Shown here piece by piece: positions 43,701-52,268 of a stretch of 64,000 nt of DNA; position 1 is the stretch's first letter; every line of letters begins with the position of its first letter. The translations under genes and the position numbers were made by a program. This DNA comes from Alkaliphilus transvaalensis ATCC 700919 (GTDB taxonomy: Bacteria > Bacillota > Clostridia > Peptostreptococcales > Natronincolaceae). The DNA lies in NCBI RefSeq assembly GCF_000621485.1, contig NZ_JHYF01000001.1, positions 310,001 through 374,000 of the forward strand, read 5' to 3'. The notes beneath the pieces are model-generated. The model worked only from the letters and a program-made list of their open reading frames with translations, was not told the DNA's origin and made no database searches.

Positions 43701-44295
43701 TATTGAAGAATATGAAAAAGTGAAAGAGCGTTATGAGTTTATGAAGCAACAGCAGGAGGATCTTGTTGAAGCAAAGGATTCTTTAGTAGAAGTGATTAAA
43801 GAAATGGAAACAACCATGGAGAAACAGTTTGTTGAACAGTTTGAGATTATAAAGGGCAATTTTAACTTGGTTTTTAATAAGCTTTTTGGTGGTGGTAAAG
43901 CTGATCTAATTTTAGAAAGTGATGGCAATATACTTAATTGTGGAATTGATATCATTGCACAACCTCCAGGCAAAAAGTTACAAAATCTTTCCCTTCTTTC
44001 AGGTGGAGAGAGGGCCTTAACTGCAATTTCACTACTTTTTGCTATTCTTTTAGTTAAGCCAAGTCCCTTCTGTATTTTAGATGAAATAGAAGCGGCTTTA
44101 GATGATGCAAATGTTAAGCGATTTGCAAATTTTCTAAAGGAACTATCGGAAACGACACAATTTATCGTCGTAACCCACCGTAAGGGTACAATGGAACTAG
44201 CAGATGTATTATATGGGGTAACCATGCAAGAGGAAGGGGTATCAAAATTAGTATCAGTAAAATTAACAGATAGTAACGAAGTAATAGCAAGCTAG
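40714..44295 (+). CDS. smc: SMC chromosome segregation ATPase
   Basis: 1193 residues from a TTG start (TGGGGTGA upstream). N-terminal Walker A GPNGSGKSNISDSIRW (residues 32-47), coiled coil, a globular hinge around 510-665 (IHGVIADLIKVPKGYEMAIE... GGSMTGGSAP), second coiled coil, then signature LSGGERALTAISLLFA near 1097 and Walker B FCILDEIEAALDDAN near 1122. It compacts and segregates the chromosome with ScpA/ScpB, which are not nearby. Confidence 0.97.
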   Translation: MYLKRLDIQGFKSFADKIDMHFQNGITGVVGPNGSGKSNISDSIRWVLGEQSPKSLRGAKMEDVIFAGTASRKPVGMAEVSLTLDNGSQMLPIDYGEVTITRRVYRSGESEYYLNKSSCRLKDIRELLMDTGIGKEGYSIIGQGKIDEILSSKPEERRLIFEEAAGIVKYKNRRDEAEKKLNSTKDNLLRVADILHELEGQLDPLRRQSNKAKKFKEFKDQLIKLEVNLFIREIDKIDSELKILLDQIESIKKSLDDQLIIKQQHFDKMEEIKSQLTQWEEELEGVQSQYFQAENNIKSKEGNITLNQEKISHNDENLHRIQLEIKEMENQEKITSSELEIKLKELEEVGAELEALQSHLAAKVIEYEKQAKANASKEEDLEDSKALIIDTLNEISDKKSELNSLRTLIKTMNDRMEQVQKEVKNYQEKIEGNLVHIQQIEGEIENIEKMIQSTNKQHAEVNQISSEVEKELMNSNRKLEEFKNQLNQKISRKNLLEELEKDHDGFNKSVKNILTACGKNPQLGKGIHGVIADLIKVPKGYEMAIETALGASIQNIVSDTETDGKRLIDYMKKNNLGRITVLPITALQPRKISKEESEMIKTFNEVEVAADIVKVESKFENVLSNLLSRVLIVPNLDLGIQVARKLEHRLKIVTLDGDVLNIGGSMTGGSAPKTGSGILGRKRELEELTQQIETVNNQLNSQREVMIELDHKKNHVLEQIKELSQMQQENKIQEVTIKNKYEQALKEKQQLLENLQQLEGEITQLEGVKKSSEEKLQVESLEITKLETKIASVQQNVSESHKDLQTEKSILESINNDITQDKVKVAATEGHKKSLLLEIDALKKSLKNFSELIMVKEDEIKENQKKNQQLQSEFQRQQEDLEKLRNEASLLEGKIEGLKKQKNEILSIENELRRKLNHVEEAIGGLQDSSHKLDLRRTRLEMQQQSFYNKLWEEYELTYNSAQEYREEISDLAFVQREIKKFKDEIKSLGSINLEAIEEYEKVKERYEFMKQQQEDLVEAKDSLVEVIKEMETTMEKQFVEQFEIIKGNFNLVFNKLFGGGKADLILESDGNILNCGIDIIAQPPGKKLQNLSLLSGGERALTAISLLFAILLVKPSPFCILDEIEAALDDANVKRFANFLKELSETTQFIVVTHRKGTMELADVLYGVTMQEEGVSKLVSVKLTDSNEVIAS

Positions 44296-44306
44296 GAGGG
44301 GTATAA

Positions 44307-45641
44307 ATGTTTAAAAAGTTATTTGAAAAACTGAAGGGAACAGACAAAAAAAATCAAGAAATCATTGAATCAGAAGAGATAAAGGATTTAACAGAAGACC
44401 TAGAAAACCTTAATAACGAAGAAGAGTTAGTAGAAATCGTTGAAGAGGAATTTCCGATGGAGGAAACTGAGGAAAATCTATCGCTAGAGGAAGCCATTGA
44501 AGAAATGGAAGAAGCCCTAGAAGAGGAAGCTGATCATGCTGAAGAGTTAGAAAAAATTGAGATTCTTGAAAAAGTTGTAGAGGCAGAGATTAAAGAAGAG
44601 ATTAAAGAAGAAGAGGTTAAAAAAGAAGCAGAAGAAGCAGAAGTCGTAGTCGATGAAATCATAAATGAAGAACCACAGGAAAAAGTTAGTGAAGAAGTTC
44701 AAGAGGAAGCACCTTCTAAATTCAACCTTTTCAAACGTTTAAAGGAAGGTCTCGCAAAAACAAAACAAGGGATCACAGGTAAGATTGAAGACTTAGTTAA
44801 ATCCTATCAAAAAATTGATGAAGAGTTATTTGAAGAATTAGAGGAAATATTAATTACTGCAGACTTAGGGGTAGAAACCACTATGGAGGTAATTGATGAC
44901 ATTCGTGATCGAGTAAAAAAAGAAAAGATAACAGATCCAAACATGATAAAGGAACTTCTAAAGGACAAATTAGCATCTATTTTAGATGAATTTGCAGAAG
45001 ATGAAACCTTAAAAATAGAGCCTAGCCCAGCAATTATTCTTGTAGTTGGTGTTAATGGAGTGGGTAAAACCACCTCTATTGGTAAAATAGCCAATAGATT
45101 AAAGCAAGAGGGGAAAAAAGTTGTTTTAGCAGCAGGAGATACCTTCAGAGCAGCAGCAGCAGATCAGTTAAAAATATGGGGAGACCGAGTTGGGGTTGAG
45201 GTGGTTCAACATCAAGAGGGGTCTGACCCTGCCGCTGTTATTTTCGATGGAATTCAGGCGGCAAAGTCAAGAAATGCTGATGTCTTAATTTGCGATACTG
45301 CAGGTCGTCTTCACAATAAAAAGAACCTAATGAATGAGTTAGGAAAGATTTTTAAAATTGTTGAAAGGGAATATCCAAATGCCACTAGAGAGGTTTTATT
45401 AGTGTTGGATGCCACAACAGGACAGAATGCAATTCAACAGGCAAAAATATTTAAAGAAGTAGCAGATATTACAGGGCTGGTATTAACGAAGCTTGATGGG
45501 ACTGCGAAGGGCGGGGTAGTAATAGCCATTAGTAGAGAATTGCAGATTCCAGTGAAATTAATAGGAGTTGGGGAAAAAATGGAGGATCTACAAGAGTTTA
45601 ATTCAAGATCCTTTGTAAGTGCATTATTTGGAGAAGAATAA
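44307..45641 (+). CDS. ftsY: FtsY, signal recognition particle receptor
   Basis: 444 residues. The first ~135 are extremely acidic with repeated E and K (the A domain, longer than in Bacillus). The NG domain follows: VVGVNGVGKTTSIGKIANRL (P-loop near 245), AAGDTFRAAAADQL, CDTAGRLHNKKNLM, TKLDGTAKGG. It receives SRP-ribosome complexes at the membrane. Starts 11 bases after smc with GGAGGGG. Confidence 0.97.
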   Translation: MFKKLFEKLKGTDKKNQEIIESEEIKDLTEDLENLNNEEELVEIVEEEFPMEETEENLSLEEAIEEMEEALEEEADHAEELEKIEILEKVVEAEIKEEIKEEEVKKEAEEAEVVVDEIINEEPQEKVSEEVQEEAPSKFNLFKRLKEGLAKTKQGITGKIEDLVKSYQKIDEELFEELEEILITADLGVETTMEVIDDIRDRVKKEKITDPNMIKELLKDKLASILDEFAEDETLKIEPSPAIILVVGVNGVGKTTSIGKIANRLKQEGKKVVLAAGDTFRAAAADQLKIWGDRVGVEVVQHQEGSDPAAVIFDGIQAAKSRNADVLICDTAGRLHNKKNLMNELGKIFKIVEREYPNATREVLLVLDATTGQNAIQQAKIFKEVADITGLVLTKLDGTAKGGVVIAISRELQIPVKLIGVGEKMEDLQEFNSRSFVSALFGEE

Positions 45642-45656
45642 ATTTCAAAAAAACCA

Positions 45657-45716
45657 TTGACTAGCAGGATGATTTAGTATAGAATATGACTGTAAAGGAA
45701 AGTTACTTTACAGTCA
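45657..45716 (+). promoter_or_regulatory. ylxM-ffh promoter with hairpin at the transcription start
   Basis: TTGACT (45657-45662), 17-base spacer, TAGAAT (45680-45685). The expected start coincides with TGACTGTAAAG (45687-45697), which pairs perfectly with CTTTACAGTCA (45706-45716) around 8 bases. The transcript would begin with an 11-bp hairpin, or the site is a DNA-level operator. Confidence 0.65.
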
Positions 45717-45748
45717 TACAATCACTGAATGCATAGGAAGTGTTTGAA

Positions 45749-46114
45749 ATGCTGGAAAAAACAATTGAAATTACCATACTTTTTGATTTTTATAGTCAAT
45801 TACTAACCGAGCGACAGCGGGAAATGATAGACCTATATTATAATCAAGATTTTTCATTGGGGGAAATAGCAGAAACCTTTGAAATATCTAGACAAGCTGT
45901 ATATGATACCATTAAGCGCACAGAAAAGATTTTATATGAGTATGAAGATAAGTTAAAGTTAAACCAATTGTTCACCAGTAAAGAAGAAGCAATTCAAAAG
46001 GCATTAGATCAGGTAGCCCACTTGGAGGATGAAATTCAACAAGATGCCCCTAAGGAAGGGTTAAAAGAACATTTAGAAGTGATAAAAAGCTTATTGACAG
46101 ATTTGTTTAATTAA
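45749..46114 (+). CDS. ylxM: YlxM, helix-turn-helix partner of the SRP genes
   Basis: 121 residues; ATG 45749 preferred to GTG 45740 because AGGAAG is correctly spaced. The sigma-70 region 4-like helix-turn-helix [20 protein letters not shown] then [20 protein letters not shown] identifies YlxM, which stimulates or modulates SRP GTPase activity in Streptococcus and relatives. It is 26 bases before ffh. Confidence 0.92.
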   Translation: MLEKTIEITILFDFYSQLLTERQREMIDLYYNQDFSLGEIAETFEISRQAVYDTIKRTEKILYEYEDKLKLNQLFTSKEEAIQKALDQVAHLEDEIQQDAPKEGLKEHLEVIKSLLTDLFN

Positions 46115-46140
46115 TAGATTATTTTCGAGGAGGTTTCGTG

Positions 46141-47484
46141 ATGGTCTTTGAGGGATTGGCAGAAAAACTCCAGAATACCTTATCAAAACTTAAGGGCAAA
46201 GGTAAAGTATCTGAAAAAGATGTATCGGAAGCGATGCGTGAAGTAAAACTTGCCCTTTTAGAAGCCGACGTTAACTTCAAAGTAGTTAAAGACTTCATCA
46301 ATAAGGTGAAGGAAAGGGCGGTTGGTGCTGATGTACTGGAAAGCTTAACACCAGGTCAGCAAATTATTAAGATTGTAAATGAAGAATTAACCTCATTAAT
46401 GGGGAATACTCAAAGTAAAATTACATTTTCATCTAAGCCACCAACAATAATTATGTTGGTAGGTTTACAGGGAGCTGGTAAAACCACTACCTCAGGAAAA
46501 TTAGCAAAATTACTAAAGAAACAAGGTAAAAGACCATTGCTTGTAGCAGGAGATATTTATAGACCTGCGGCAATCAAACAGCTACAGGTAGTTGGAGGGC
46601 AAGTAGATGTTCCCGTCTTTACTATGGGGGATCAAGAAAGCCCAGTTACAATAGCGAAAGCAGCACTAGAACATGCAAATAATAATGGTAATGATGTACT
46701 ATTGGTAGATACCGCTGGACGATTGCATATAGATGATAACTTGATGGAAGAACTCCAAGACATTAAAAATTCCATTAAGCCCCATGAAATATTATTAGTG
46801 GTAGATTCCATGACGGGTCAAGATGCTGTTAATGTTGCAGAGCATTTTAATGATAAATTAGGAATTGACGGAGTAATCTTAACTAAACTTGATGGAGATA
46901 CCCGTGGTGGTGCAGCTTTATCTGTTCGTGCAGTAACAAACAAACCAATTAAGTTTGCTGCTTTAGGTGAGAAGTTAGATGACCTAGAGCCCTTCCATCC
47001 CGATAGAATGGCTTCAAGAATCCTTGGAATGGGTGATGTGCTAAGTTTAATTGAGAAAGCACAGGCTAACTTTGATGCTAAAAAAGCAAAGGAACTGGAA
47101 AATAAGATTAAAACATCTTCCTTTACCTTTGAAGATTTCTTAGAACAACTACAACAGGTTAAGAAAATGGGTTCTATTAGTCAATTATTAGAGATGATCC
47201 CGGGGGCTGGAAAACAGCTGAAGGGTATGGATGTTGATGAAAAAGAAATGGCTCGTGTACAGGCTATTATTCAGTCTATGACAAGAGAAGAAAGACAAAA
47301 CCCATCAATCTTAAATGCAAGCCGTAGAAAAAGGATTGCTAATGGTAGTGGAACTAGTGTTCAACATGTAAATCGTTTGTTGAAGCAATTTGAACAAACC
47401 AGAAAGATGATGAAACAATTTACTGATATGGAAAAAACAATGAAGAAGGGTGGCAAATTTAAAATGCCCTTCTTTGGAAGATAA
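46141..47484 (+). CDS. ffh: Ffh, signal recognition particle protein
   Basis: 447 residues; ATG 46141, seven bases after GAGGAGG, gives [11 protein letters not shown], matching other Ffh starts better than the GTG at 46138. GTPase motifs: [18 protein letters not shown] (near 107), [25 protein letters not shown]. The C-terminal methionine-rich M domain ([20 protein letters not shown]... TRKMMKQF) binds 4.5S RNA and signal peptides. Confidence 0.97.
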   Translation: MVFEGLAEKLQNTLSKLKGKGKVSEKDVSEAMREVKLALLEADVNFKVVKDFINKVKERAVGADVLESLTPGQQIIKIVNEELTSLMGNTQSKITFSSKPPTIIMLVGLQGAGKTTTSGKLAKLLKKQGKRPLLVAGDIYRPAAIKQLQVVGGQVDVPVFTMGDQESPVTIAKAALEHANNNGNDVLLVDTAGRLHIDDNLMEELQDIKNSIKPHEILLVVDSMTGQDAVNVAEHFNDKLGIDGVILTKLDGDTRGGAALSVRAVTNKPIKFAALGEKLDDLEPFHPDRMASRILGMGDVLSLIEKAQANFDAKKAKELENKIKTSSFTFEDFLEQLQQVKKMGSISQLLEMIPGAGKQLKGMDVDEKEMARVQAIIQSMTREERQNPSILNASRRKRIANGSGTSVQHVNRLLKQFEQTRKMMKQFTDMEKTMKKGGKFKMPFFGR

Positions 47485-47519
47485 ATTTTAAATATATAGT
47501 TTTTGAAGGAGGTGAAAGA

Positions 47520-47765
47520 ATGGCTGTTAAGATTAGATTAAAAAGAATGGGTGCTAAGAAAAGACCTTTTTACAGAATTGTAGTTGCTGACTCAAGAGCA
47601 CCAAGAGATGGTAGATTCATCGAAGAAATAGGATACTACAATCCGGTTTCCGAACCAAAGGAAATTAAAATAAATGATGAAAAAGCTACAAAATGGCTTA
47701 ATAATGGCGCACAACCTACTGATACTGTAAAATATCTACTTAAGAAAAATGGCATTATTGAATAA
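47520..47765 (+). CDS. rpsP: 30S ribosomal protein S16
   Basis: 81 residues, standard size. [20 protein letters not shown], then [20 protein letters not shown] are textbook bS16. AAGGAGGTG precedes the start. In the ylxM-ffh-rpsP-khpA operon. Confidence 0.98.
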   Translation: MAVKIRLKRMGAKKRPFYRIVVADSRAPRDGRFIEEIGYYNPVSEPKEIKINDEKATKWLNNGAQPTDTVKYLLKKNGIIE

Positions 47766-47791
47766 TAATGTACTTTTAGGGGGTTTTACAA

Positions 47792-48019
47792 ATGGGCGAA
47801 TTGGTAAAAGTTATAGCCAAAGCTTTAGTTGATTTTCCAGAACAAGTTACAGTTAACGAAGTTGAAGGAAATTCATCTATCATTGTTGAGCTAAAGGTAG
47901 CCCCAGAAGATATGGGTAAGGTTATCGGTAAGCAAGGTAGAATCGCTAAAGCAATTAGAACTGTTGTAAAAGCTGCTGCGACAAAAGATAATAAAAGAGT
48001 CATTGTTGAAATCATTTAG
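47792..48019 (+). CDS. khpA: KhpA, KH-domain RNA-binding protein
   Basis: 75 residues comprising one KH domain, with the GxxG loop in MGKVIGKQGRIAKAIRTVVK (near 43-62). KhpA dimerises or pairs with KhpB to bind RNA and affects cell division in streptococci. Between rpsP and rimM, its usual place. AGGGGG upstream. A hairpin follows the stop. Confidence 0.94.
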   Translation: MGELVKVIAKALVDFPEQVTVNEVEGNSSIIVELKVAPEDMGKVIGKQGRIAKAIRTVVKAAATKDNKRVIVEII

Positions 48020-48020
48020 T

Positions 48021-48044
48021 AAGGATTAGGGAACCCTAATCCTT
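48021..48044 (+). terminator. Hairpin after khpA, possible terminator
   Basis: AAGGATTAGG (48021-48030) pairs with CCTAATCCTT (48035-48044) around GAAC; CTTCATTATCC follows, a weak T-tract. The 187-base gap after it is unusually long for this operon and may contain a separate rimM-trmD promoter, though none is clear. Confidence 0.6.
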
Positions 48045-48230
48045 CTTCATTATCCATTTATATGTTAGCCCGTCTAATGGTTAATGGATTTTGATTTTTT
48101 TCTCCATAATGGAGTAAGTTATTTAATTTATAGAAGGTATTTTTTCTAATCCTTTATATCAAAATAATAATATTGTATTTTATACAATTTCATTAATATA
48201 CAAATTCTCATAAAAGTAGGTGGGAAAGCA

Positions 48231-48728
48231 ATGAAAAAAATAAGAGTTGGACAAATCGTAGATACCCATGGAGTACAAGGGGGGATAAAAGTTTACCCTT
48301 TAACCGATGAGCCAGAACGTTTTGAAGAACTAGAATATGTTTATATAGAAGATTCTACTGAAAAATTCTATATTAAATCTATAAAATATCATAAGGATCG
48401 TGTCATTATTACTTTTGATGGGTTACAAGATATTAATCTAGTGGAAAAGTACAAAAAGAAATATCTTTTCATTGATGAAACCCAAAAAAGAGATCTTCCC
48501 GAAGATACCTATTATATATCAGATATCGTAGGATTAGAGGTTTTCACAGTGGAAGGGGTTTATTTAGGCAAAGTTAAGGAGATACTACAGGCAGGTTCCA
48601 ACGAAGTTTATGTGATTAAAAGCCAAGAAGGAAAAGAATATTTGATCCCTTCAGTGAAGGAATTTATTCCTGTTATAGATCTTGAAGCAGGTAAAATCGT
48701 TGTAGACCCAATAGAAGGAATGATTTAA
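48231..48728 (+). CDS. rimM: Ribosome maturation factor RimM
   Basis: 165 residues. N-terminal RimM domain ([24 protein letters not shown]) and a C-terminal PRC-barrel ([18 protein letters not shown]... [16 protein letters not shown]). It assists maturation of the 30S head with S19. Its TAA overlaps the trmD ATG by one base. Confidence 0.96.
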   Translation: MKKIRVGQIVDTHGVQGGIKVYPLTDEPERFEELEYVYIEDSTEKFYIKSIKYHKDRVIITFDGLQDINLVEKYKKKYLFIDETQKRDLPEDTYYISDIVGLEVFTVEGVYLGKVKEILQAGSNEVYVIKSQEGKEYLIPSVKEFIPVIDLEAGKIVVDPIEGMI

Positions 48729-49474
48729 TGAAGATCAGGGTTTTAACACTTTTTCCGCAAATGTTTGAAGGGACCTTAGGTTCAAGTATCCTTCAAAGGG
48801 CTAGGGAGAAAGGTTTATTAGATATTGATTGTTTAAACATTAGAGACTACGCCGATAATAAACATAAAAAAGTTGACGATTACCCCTATGGGGGTGGTGC
48901 TGGTATGGTAATGACCCCTCAGCCTATTTTCTCTTGCTATGAGGCTGTTCAAAGGGAATTACAGTTAGAGGGAAGACCTAGAACCATTTATCTTTCGCCA
49001 AAGGGCAAGGTATTTAATCAAAATTTAGCCTCAGAGCTAGCCCAAGAGGAAGCTTTGATCTTTATTTGTGGACATTATGAAGGGATTGACCAACGGGTAA
49101 TAGACCAGTTGGTGACAGATGAGATTTCCATAGGCGACTACGTATTAACAGGTGGGGAAATACCAGCAATGGTAATGATAGATGCTGTATCTAGGATGAT
49201 TCCAGGAGTCCTGTCACAAGAAGAGTCCTATCAAGAAGAGTCCTTCTATTCTGGATTACTAGAATATCCCCATTATACAAGACCTAAAGACTTTAATGGA
49301 CTTCAGGTTCCAGAGGTATTGATGTCGGGAAACCATAAAAACATTGATACATGGAGGCGTAAAAAGTCTCTTGAAATTACAATGGAAAGAAGACCAGATT
49401 TAATAGATGGTCTTGAACTTACTAAATTAGATAAAAAACTAATTGAAGAAATAAATAGAGAAGCTGAAAAGTAA
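48728..49474 (+). CDS. trmD: tRNA (guanine-N1)-methyltransferase TrmD
   Basis: 248 residues. [15 protein letters not shown] at the start, [17 protein letters not shown] near 52-68, [17 protein letters not shown] near 111 and [20 protein letters not shown] near 132-151 (the trefoil-knot SAM site) are present. It makes m1G37 in tRNA, preventing frameshifts. One-base overlap with rimM. Confidence 0.97.
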   Translation: MKIRVLTLFPQMFEGTLGSSILQRAREKGLLDIDCLNIRDYADNKHKKVDDYPYGGGAGMVMTPQPIFSCYEAVQRELQLEGRPRTIYLSPKGKVFNQNLASELAQEEALIFICGHYEGIDQRVIDQLVTDEISIGDYVLTGGEIPAMVMIDAVSRMIPGVLSQEESYQEESFYSGLLEYPHYTRPKDFNGLQVPEVLMSGNHKNIDTWRRKKSLEITMERRPDLIDGLELTKLDKKLIEEINREAEK

Positions 49475-49521
49475 GAGCTAAAATTATTATAAATATAATA
49501 TAAATATTGTATATTCACCTA

Positions 49522-49550
49522 TTGTTATTTCAAAATAGGTATGATATAAT
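49522..49550 (+). promoter_or_regulatory. Promoter of rplS
   Basis: TTGTTA (49522-49527), 17-base spacer, TATAAT (49545-49550). The start would lie near 49557, just before the leader. Confidence 0.7.
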
Positions 49551-49556
49551 TACAAA

Positions 49557-49618
49557 GGTATTACGGGCGGTCCTCTATGCACCACATATGAACGTCTAGG
49601 AAGGAAGGAGGGGACAAA
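49557..49618 (+). ncRNA. L19-type leader of rplS
   Basis: A 60-base leader ACGGGCGGTCCTCTATGCAC then ATATGAACGTCTAGGAAGGAAGG precedes rplS. GGTCCTCTATGCACC and the AACG/TCTAGGA segment resemble the L19 leader known upstream of rplS in Firmicutes. A small protein-binding structure for autoregulation is expected. Assigned by recall, without a covariance model. Confidence 0.55.
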
Positions 49619-49620
49619 CT

Positions 49621-49971
49621 ATGGATTTAGTAAAAGCGTTTACAAATGAGCAAATTAAAGCTGATTTACCTCAATTTAATACAGGTGATACTGTTAAGGT
49701 ACATGTTAGAATTAAAGAAGGTAACAGAGAGAGAGTTCAGGTCTTTGAAGGAATTGTTATTAAAAGACAAGGTGGCGGTATCGCCGAAACTTTCACAGTA
49801 AGAAGAATTTCTTATGGTGTTGGTGTTGAAAGAACTTTCCCAGTAAACTCTCCTAAAATCGAGAAAATCGAAGTAGTTAGACATGGTAAAGTTAGAAGAT
49901 CAAGAATCTACTACTTAAGAGACAGAATTGGTAAAGCTGCATTCAAGATCAAAGAAAAGAAAAAATACTAA
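49621..49971 (+). CDS. rplS: 50S ribosomal protein L19
   Basis: 116 residues. [40 protein letters not shown] and [20 protein letters not shown] are standard bL19. GGAAGGAGGGG precedes the start. Monocistronic between its own promoter and terminator. Confidence 0.98.
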   Translation: MDLVKAFTNEQIKADLPQFNTGDTVKVHVRIKEGNRERVQVFEGIVIKRQGGGIAETFTVRRISYGVGVERTFPVNSPKIEKIEVVRHGKVRRSRIYYLRDRIGKAAFKIKEKKKY

Positions 49972-49978
49972 TTTTATC

Positions 49979-50010
49979 AATAAAGGGACTGCTAGCAGTC
50001 CCTTTATTTG
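49979..50010 (+). terminator. Terminator after rplS
   Basis: AATAAAGGGACTGC (49979-49992) pairs with GCAGTCCCTTTATT around TA, followed by TG. The palindrome is nearly perfect and AT-rich at its base. Confidence 0.82.
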
Positions 50011-50215
50011 TAGCCTAAATTATGAGGTAATTTTTAGTTAGCTAGTTATGTTGTTCCGTAAATAAACAATAAAGATCCATAATTGAAAGTAACCTTTTGA
50101 TTTGATAAAAAACATCTAGGATGTTTAAAATATAGATATACTAAAGATAGATGTACTAAAGAAAGATATAAAAATAACATACACACTGTTTAATAAATAA
50201 AGAGGAGATGAAGCT

Positions 50216-51124
50216 ATGAATATCAACTGGTATCCTGGCCATATGAAAAAAACAAGGGAGCTATTGAAGGATCAGCTAAAGTTGATTGATGTGGTTTTTG
50301 AATTGCTTGATGCTAGATTACCCTTTAGTAGTAAAAATCCCGACATAGATAATATTATTGGGTCTAAACCTAAGGTAATTATATTAAACAAGGTTGATTT
50401 GGCCGATGAAGGCGCAACTGCTAAGTGGATTAACTATTATAAAGAAAGAAACATTACTGCAATCCCGATTAATACCTTAACAGGAGCTGGGTTAAGACAG
50501 GTAACCATTGAAGGCGAAAAGGCCATAAAAGAAAAAATGGATGCTTTAATTAGTAAAGGAAGAAAACCTAGGGCTGCCCGCATTATGATGGTAGGTATCC
50601 CTAATGTTGGGAAGTCTTCTATTATAAATAAGTTAGCTGGAAAAAAGAGCGCTCAAACAGGAGATCGCCCTGGTGTAACTAAAGGAAAGCAATGGATCCG
50701 TTTAAGAGGGAATATGGAGCTGTTAGACACCCCTGGTATATTGTGGCCTAAATTTGAAGATCAAGAGGTAGCTTTAAAGCTAGCCTTTACAGGCGCAATT
50801 AGAGACGAGATTTTAGATGTTGAGACGTTAGCTTTGAAGTTAATTGAGTACTTGGTAGAGAAACACCCAGAAAATCTAAAAGAAAGATATAATCTAGTAG
50901 GTGAATTAGGTACGCCCCTAGAAACAATGGAAGAAATGGCGAAGAGGAGAGGTTGTATCATTAGGGGTGGAGAATTTGATTATACAAGAATTGCTAATAT
51001 TATCTTAGATGAATTTAGGGCAGGAAAGATTGGCAGAATCACCCTAGAGTACCCAGAAGATTTACTTAAGGATAATGAAGAAACATTAGAATCAATAAAT
51101 GAAATAGAATTAAAAGAAGAATAG
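50216..51124 (+). CDS. rbgA: Ribosome biogenesis GTPase RbgA (YlqF)
   Basis: 302 residues. Circularly permuted GTPase: WYPGHMKKTRELL at the start, G4 ILNKVDLADEG (near 60), then G1 VGIPNVGKSSIINKLAG (near 126-142), then G3 LDTPGILWPKFED (near 166). A C-terminal RNA-binding part completes it. RbgA helps late 50S assembly. GAGGAG precedes the start. lepB, often found between rplS and this gene, is elsewhere in the window. Confidence 0.97.
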   Translation: MNINWYPGHMKKTRELLKDQLKLIDVVFELLDARLPFSSKNPDIDNIIGSKPKVIILNKVDLADEGATAKWINYYKERNITAIPINTLTGAGLRQVTIEGEKAIKEKMDALISKGRKPRAARIMMVGIPNVGKSSIINKLAGKKSAQTGDRPGVTKGKQWIRLRGNMELLDTPGILWPKFEDQEVALKLAFTGAIRDEILDVETLALKLIEYLVEKHPENLKERYNLVGELGTPLETMEEMAKRRGCIIRGGEFDYTRIANIILDEFRAGKIGRITLEYPEDLLKDNEETLESINEIELKEE

Positions 51125-51193
51125 CTAAGATTGTGATAAACCTATACCTGAGTAGTTAATATTCTTAACTTAAATAACAAGGGGAGAAAGAAG

Positions 51194-51811
51194 ATGAGTA
51201 CACTAGAGCTAGAAAAGGAACTGTGGGAGTTTGGACATGAATATGTTGCTTGTTGTGATGAGGTGGGAAGAGGTTGTTTATTTGGAAGTGTCTTAGCGGC
51301 ATCAGTAATTTTGCCAAAAGATCTTTATATTGAAGGTGTTAAAGACTCTAAAAAATGCACCCCTAAAAAGAGGGAAGAACTTTACGAAATTATAAAAGAA
51401 AAAGCCATTGCAATAGGGGTAGGGACAGTATCAGCAAAGGTTATTGACGAGATTAATATTAAAAATGCTACAAGATTAGCCATGAAAAAAGCTGTCATCA
51501 ACTTAAAAGATCAAGATGGAAATAAAATTACGCCAGATTTTTTACTGATAGATGCAGAAGAAATTGATATTAAAATTCCGCAAAAAGCAATTATTAAAGG
51601 CGATGATACCAGTCATGGAATTGCAGCCGCTTCTATAGTTGCAAAGGTTATAAGAGATAGAATGTGTTTGAAGTGGGAAGAAGAGTATCCTATTTATGGA
51701 ATCGCCCAGCATAAAGGTTATGGAACAAAACTCCATAAAGAAGCCCTTTTGACCCATGGACCAAGTGACTTACATAGAATGAGTTTTTTGAAGAAGATTT
51801 TAGCAGTTTAG
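51194..51811 (+). CDS. rnhB: Ribonuclease HII
   Basis: 205 residues. Catalytic motif CCDEVGRGCLFGSV (residues 21-34), with acidic residues also in LLIDAEEIDI (near 116) and the C-terminal IAAASIVAKVIRDR then HKGYGTKLHKEAL. It removes RNA from RNA-DNA hybrids. GGGGAG upstream. Confidence 0.97.
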   Translation: MSTLELEKELWEFGHEYVACCDEVGRGCLFGSVLAASVILPKDLYIEGVKDSKKCTPKKREELYEIIKEKAIAIGVGTVSAKVIDEINIKNATRLAMKKAVINLKDQDGNKITPDFLLIDAEEIDIKIPQKAIIKGDDTSHGIAAASIVAKVIRDRMCLKWEEEYPIYGIAQHKGYGTKLHKEALLTHGPSDLHRMSFLKKILAV

Positions 51812-51822
51812 GTGGTTGGGTA

Positions 51823-52173
51823 ATGAAGAAGGAATTGGGGAACTTAGGAGAAGATTTAAGCTCTAAACACCTTAGAAATAAAGGTTACAATATATTATAC
51901 AGAAATTATAGAACAAAGTTTGGAGAAATAGATATCATTGCTGAAATAAAGGGCTATATTATCTTTGTAGAGGTTAAGACCAGAAGTAATAAAAGCTTTG
52001 GTTTACCAAGGGAAGCCGTTAATTATAAAAAGCAAAGGAATTATTATAGATTAGCAGAACACTTTATTCAAAACCATAAGCATCACGGAGATCCAAATTA
52101 CCGTTTTGATGTCATTGAAGTATATAAAAAGGGTGACCAATACCAAATAGAGCATATTGAAAATGCCTTTTAA
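51823..52173 (+). CDS. YraN (UPF0102) nuclease-fold protein
   Basis: 116 residues. KELGNLGEDLSSKHLRNKGY and the core FGEIDIIAEIKGYIIFVEVK TRSN with E-ID and E-VK residues match the PD-(D/E)XK-like UPF0102 family. Function unproven; usually next to rnhB and yifB, as here. A terminator follows. Confidence 0.92.
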   Translation: MKKELGNLGEDLSSKHLRNKGYNILYRNYRTKFGEIDIIAEIKGYIIFVEVKTRSNKSFGLPREAVNYKKQRNYYRLAEHFIQNHKHHGDPNYRFDVIEVYKKGDQYQIEHIENAF

Positions 52174-52212
52174 TCCCTAACTTAAACAAAATGAAATGAT
52201 AGACAAAATTAA

Positions 52213-52260
52213 AAATATCCCTGCCACTATAATAAAGGCAGGGATATTTATTTTATATTT
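52213..52260. terminator. Bidirectional terminator between yraN and the aminomutase gene
   Basis: AAATATCCCTGCC (52213-52225) pairs perfectly with GGCAGGGATATTT (52237-52249) around 11 bases. T-rich tracts follow on both strands (ATTTTATATTT on +, TTTTTAATTTTG on -), fitting two convergent genes. Confidence 0.9.
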
Positions 52261-52268
52261 AATAGAAT

